This document shows positions 43,070 to 44,662 of a DNA stretch of 44,662 nt, piece by piece (position 1 is the stretch's first letter; each line of letters begins with the position of its first letter). The stretch is from a bacterium ADurb.Bin243 (lineage in GTDB: Bacteria > Muiribacteriota > UBA9980). The position numbers and the translations under genes were made by a program. The stretch is taken from assembly GCA_002069765.1 (NCBI GenBank), contig MWBZ01000027.1:1-44662 (forward strand), written 5' to 3'. The notes under the pieces are model-generated. The model searched no databases. It was not told the DNA's origin and saw only the letters and a list, made by a program, of their open reading frames with translations.

Positions 43070-43100
43070 ATTTTTTAAAAACTTTCTTATAAATATTTCG

Positions 43101-43129
43101 TTGACAATCGCATTTTATTATGTTAATTT
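43101..43129 (+). promoter_or_regulatory. Promoter of the LRAT-like gene
   Basis: TTGACA (43101-43106), 17-nt spacer, TAATTT (43124-43129) with an upstream TG (43121-43122) giving an extended -10. Confidence 0.7.
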
Positions 43130-43197
43130 ATGTTTATTCAGAAGCATATCCGCTTCGAAAGATCTTTAGTAAATAATCCGTCAGGGAATCAAACAGC

Positions 43198-43989
43198 ATG
43201 AAAGATTCTATATCCAATAATATTGATAAATTAAGCTCTGTTTTCAACAATTTTCTCGACGCGGCAAGCATAGAAAATATTTTAAACCGCTGTTTCGAGG
43301 AAGGCGAGCGCGCTTCGCTGCTTGAAATGTCGGGAAAGCTCGTCCCTGGCGACCATCTTTATATTACATACGGCATTCTCACCCACCACGGGATTTATTC
43401 GGGCGACGGCAAAGTCGTCCATTATAAAAAAGGCAAAGGTAAAGGCATAATAGAAGTGCCGATCCAGGAATTTGCCGAAGACGTTCCGTCACGCGGCCTC
43501 ATCTCAAAAAAAATATATATCCGAAAACACGAAACCCGCAAATTTTCGCGCGAAGAATCCGTCGAACGGGCTCGTTCGCGAATCGGCGAAGCAGGCTGGA
43601 ACCTTCTTTTAAATAACTGCGAGCACTTCGTCGAGTGGTGCGTCAACGGAAAATTCGGCCCCGAAGAAACCGAAACTCCTCAAACACCCCCGCGGAAATC
43701 TTCAGTCCCGACGCTCCGCGAAAAGTTCGAATATATAATAAATAGCGAATGCTTAAGAGAAAAACTATTCGCTTCCGCCGACAAGGCTAATTTAAGCGTA
43801 AAAACGCTCGGCGGCAAAACTTTCTGGAACGACATCTGCGAGTCTTCGGGCTGGAAACTCCAGCAGAACAAGCTTACCGGCCACTGCAGGATAATAGATC
43901 CACAAAACACCCGCAGAATGTGGGGCGCGGAAAAAGACATAGTAAAGGCTATATGCGAATCGTATAATAAAACCATCGGACAATTATAA
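43198..43989 (+). CDS. LRAT-like (NlpC/P60-superfamily) cysteine enzyme with an unknown C-terminal domain
   Basis: 263 residues. About 45-145: LRAT-like domain with LVPGDHLYITYGILTHHGIY (catalytic His region), VVHYKKGKGKG and LLLNNCEHFVEWCVNG, where the Cys of NNCEHF is the nucleophile. Family members transfer or hydrolyse acyl groups on lipids, or act as cysteine hydrolases. After a Pro-rich linker (EETETPQTPPRKSS) a domain of about 85 residues follows, with TFWNDICESSGWKLQQNKLT and GHCRIIDPQNTRRMWG, which I do not recognise. No signal peptide. AGGGAA lies 11 nt before ATG, a weak site. Confidence 0.82.
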   Translation: MKDSISNNIDKLSSVFNNFLDAASIENILNRCFEEGERASLLEMSGKLVPGDHLYITYGILTHHGIYSGDGKVVHYKKGKGKGIIEVPIQEFAEDVPSRGLISKKIYIRKHETRKFSREESVERARSRIGEAGWNLLLNNCEHFVEWCVNGKFGPEETETPQTPPRKSSVPTLREKFEYIINSECLREKLFASADKANLSVKTLGGKTFWNDICESSGWKLQQNKLTGHCRIIDPQNTRRMWGAEKDIVKAICESYNKTIGQL

Positions 43990-44036
43990 CGGCTAAAAAG
44001 TCGGCGTTATAAATAATTAACAGTTTTGGTCACGTT

Positions 44037-44168
44037 CTTGTTCCATCGAATTTTTTACATAATTATATAAAACCATTTATTAAAAAGATTTTTCGGCACT
44101 CTGACACGGAAAATCTTTTTAATTTTGTTCACTATCAATTATAGTTGAAATAGCTTATAATAAAATTA
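44037..44168 (+). promoter_or_regulatory. Composite hairpin/promoter element, copy B
   Basis: CTTGTTCCATCG (44037-44048); hairpin with 11-bp arms AAAAAGATTTT (44082-44092) and AAAATCTTTTT (44110-44120), loop starting TCGGCA; TTTTGTTCACTA (44123-44134); exactly 20 nt; TTATAATAAAATTA (44155-44168). The three boxes are identical to copy A while the stem sequence differs but still pairs. The 128 nt from here to the Sel1 start hold an AT-rich leader; nothing else is seen in 43990-44296. Confidence 0.75.
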
Positions 44169-44296
44169 AGGCAGTACAAAAACGCTTTAATTTTAAACGC
44201 AAATTTTATCGAGGCGTGTTCAAACAAAATTTAATAGTTCACCATATCCACAAAGCTTAAATTTGACACATTTACTATGCAAATAAGGAGTATATC

Positions 44297-44605
44297 ATGC
44301 TCGAAGAAATTTTTAAAAAAGCTTTTAAAGATGACAACGAATCAGAACTATACTTGGCTAATATGAATTATGAAGGTAATGGCATTAACAAAGATTTTCA
44401 GAAAGCTTTTGAGTGGTATGAAAAGGCGGCTTTACAGGGTAATAGCGAAGCTCAATTGCGTTTAGCTACTATATGTTATGAAGGCAACAAAGTTAGCAAA
44501 GACTTTCTGAAGGCTTTTGAATGGTATGAAAAGGCAGCTTTACAGAGTAATAACGAAGCTCAACTGCGATTAGCTAACATGTATTATCAGACTGTGTTAA
44601 ATTAA
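44297..44605 (+). CDS. Short Sel1-repeat (TPR-like) protein
   Basis: 102 residues from ATG 44297, AAGGAG 6 nt upstream. Two full 36-residue Sel1 units (KDFQKAFEWYEKAALQGNSE and KDFLKAFEWYEKAALQSNNE), flanked by partial units, nearly identical at DNA level as well. The third unit breaks off after LRLANMYY and ends QTVLN, so the protein may be truncated relative to longer Sel1 proteins. No signal peptide. Sel1 repeats mediate protein contacts. Base composition is more AT-rich than upstream genes, and hairpin/promoter element B precedes it. Confidence 0.85.
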   Translation: MLEEIFKKAFKDDNESELYLANMNYEGNGINKDFQKAFEWYEKAALQGNSEAQLRLATICYEGNKVSKDFLKAFEWYEKAALQSNNEAQLRLANMYYQTVLN

Positions 44606-44662
44606 ACTCCAAGTTTGCCTCTATCAATGTTTGTGGCTGATAAAATCATAAATTTTATGCCG

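Noticed and set aside
1-44662. tRNA or rRNA genes
   Set aside because: No cloverleaf-type sequence with a GGTTCGAATCC-like arm or conserved rRNA stretch was noticed in intergenic regions; not searched computationally.

Overview
The window looks like chromosome of a diderm (Gram-negative-type) bacterium from a poorly sampled, probably anaerobic or fermentative lineage. An RND pump with a periplasmic adaptor, a truncated outer-membrane-barrel-like protein and PPDK/PEP-synthase-type domains point that way. Many intergenic spacers carry good sigma70-type promoters (TTGACA-N17-TATAAT). I cannot name the phylum from sequence alone. I saw no tRNA, rRNA, CRISPR array, intact transposase or prophage.

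Layout. (1) 1-3618: the str operon on the minus strand (rpsL-rpsG-fusA-tuf, tuf cut by the window edge), with a consensus promoter and a terminator-like hairpin in its leader. (2) 3781-5600: an ABC-F ribosome-protection-type ATPase. Its roughly 255-nt leader has all the parts of a ribosome-controlled attenuator: a 3-codon uORF, an antiterminator segment, and a terminator hairpin that also holds the Shine-Dalgarno sequence. (3) 5640-7630: an accessory patch with tandem palindromes, an Rpn-type PD-(D/E)XK nuclease, a minisatellite, and a decayed MNT-HEPN toxin-antitoxin pair. (4) 7860-14897: a giant secreted multidomain surface protein. (5) 14972-20154: a stand-alone phosphohistidine-swivel protein without an ATP-grasp domain, small hypothetical or secreted proteins, an ankyrin protein and two GNATs. 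(6) 20256-25917: an acetate/cation symporter with its DUF485 partner, next to a Cache-PAS-CBS-DUF294 sensor protein and a metallophosphoesterase. (7) 25990-31665: BioY, then an RND efflux pump and adaptor divergent from a TetR gene that has an in-frame stop at codon 12; three GAAC-N4-GTTC palindromes lie between them. (8) 31631-42532: a tightly packed six-gene minus-strand operon. It starts with a PPDK-like (ATP-grasp plus His-swivel) protein fused to phosphoglycerate kinase, followed by an M20 amidohydrolase, an acyl-CoA/AMP ligase, an HATPase-GNAT fusion, a ThiF/E1-like protein and a carboxyltransferase. (9) 42656-44605: small plus-strand genes (zinc ribbon, LRAT-like, Sel1). The first and third are preceded by two copies of the same composite promoter/hairpin element, whose stems differ in sequence but keep pairing.

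How genes may work together (inference). The six-gene operon can be read as amide hydrolysis, then acid activation to acyl-CoA, then (de)carboxylation, with a phosphotransfer enzyme at its head and an HATPase-GNAT protein as a possible regulator. BioY nearby could supply biotin. The ActP/DUF485 and Cache-CBS-DUF294 genes probably couple sensing of a small organic acid to its uptake. The most noteworthy observations are the ABC-F attenuator, the PPDK-PGK fusion and its operon, and the duplicated hairpin/promoter element at the right end.
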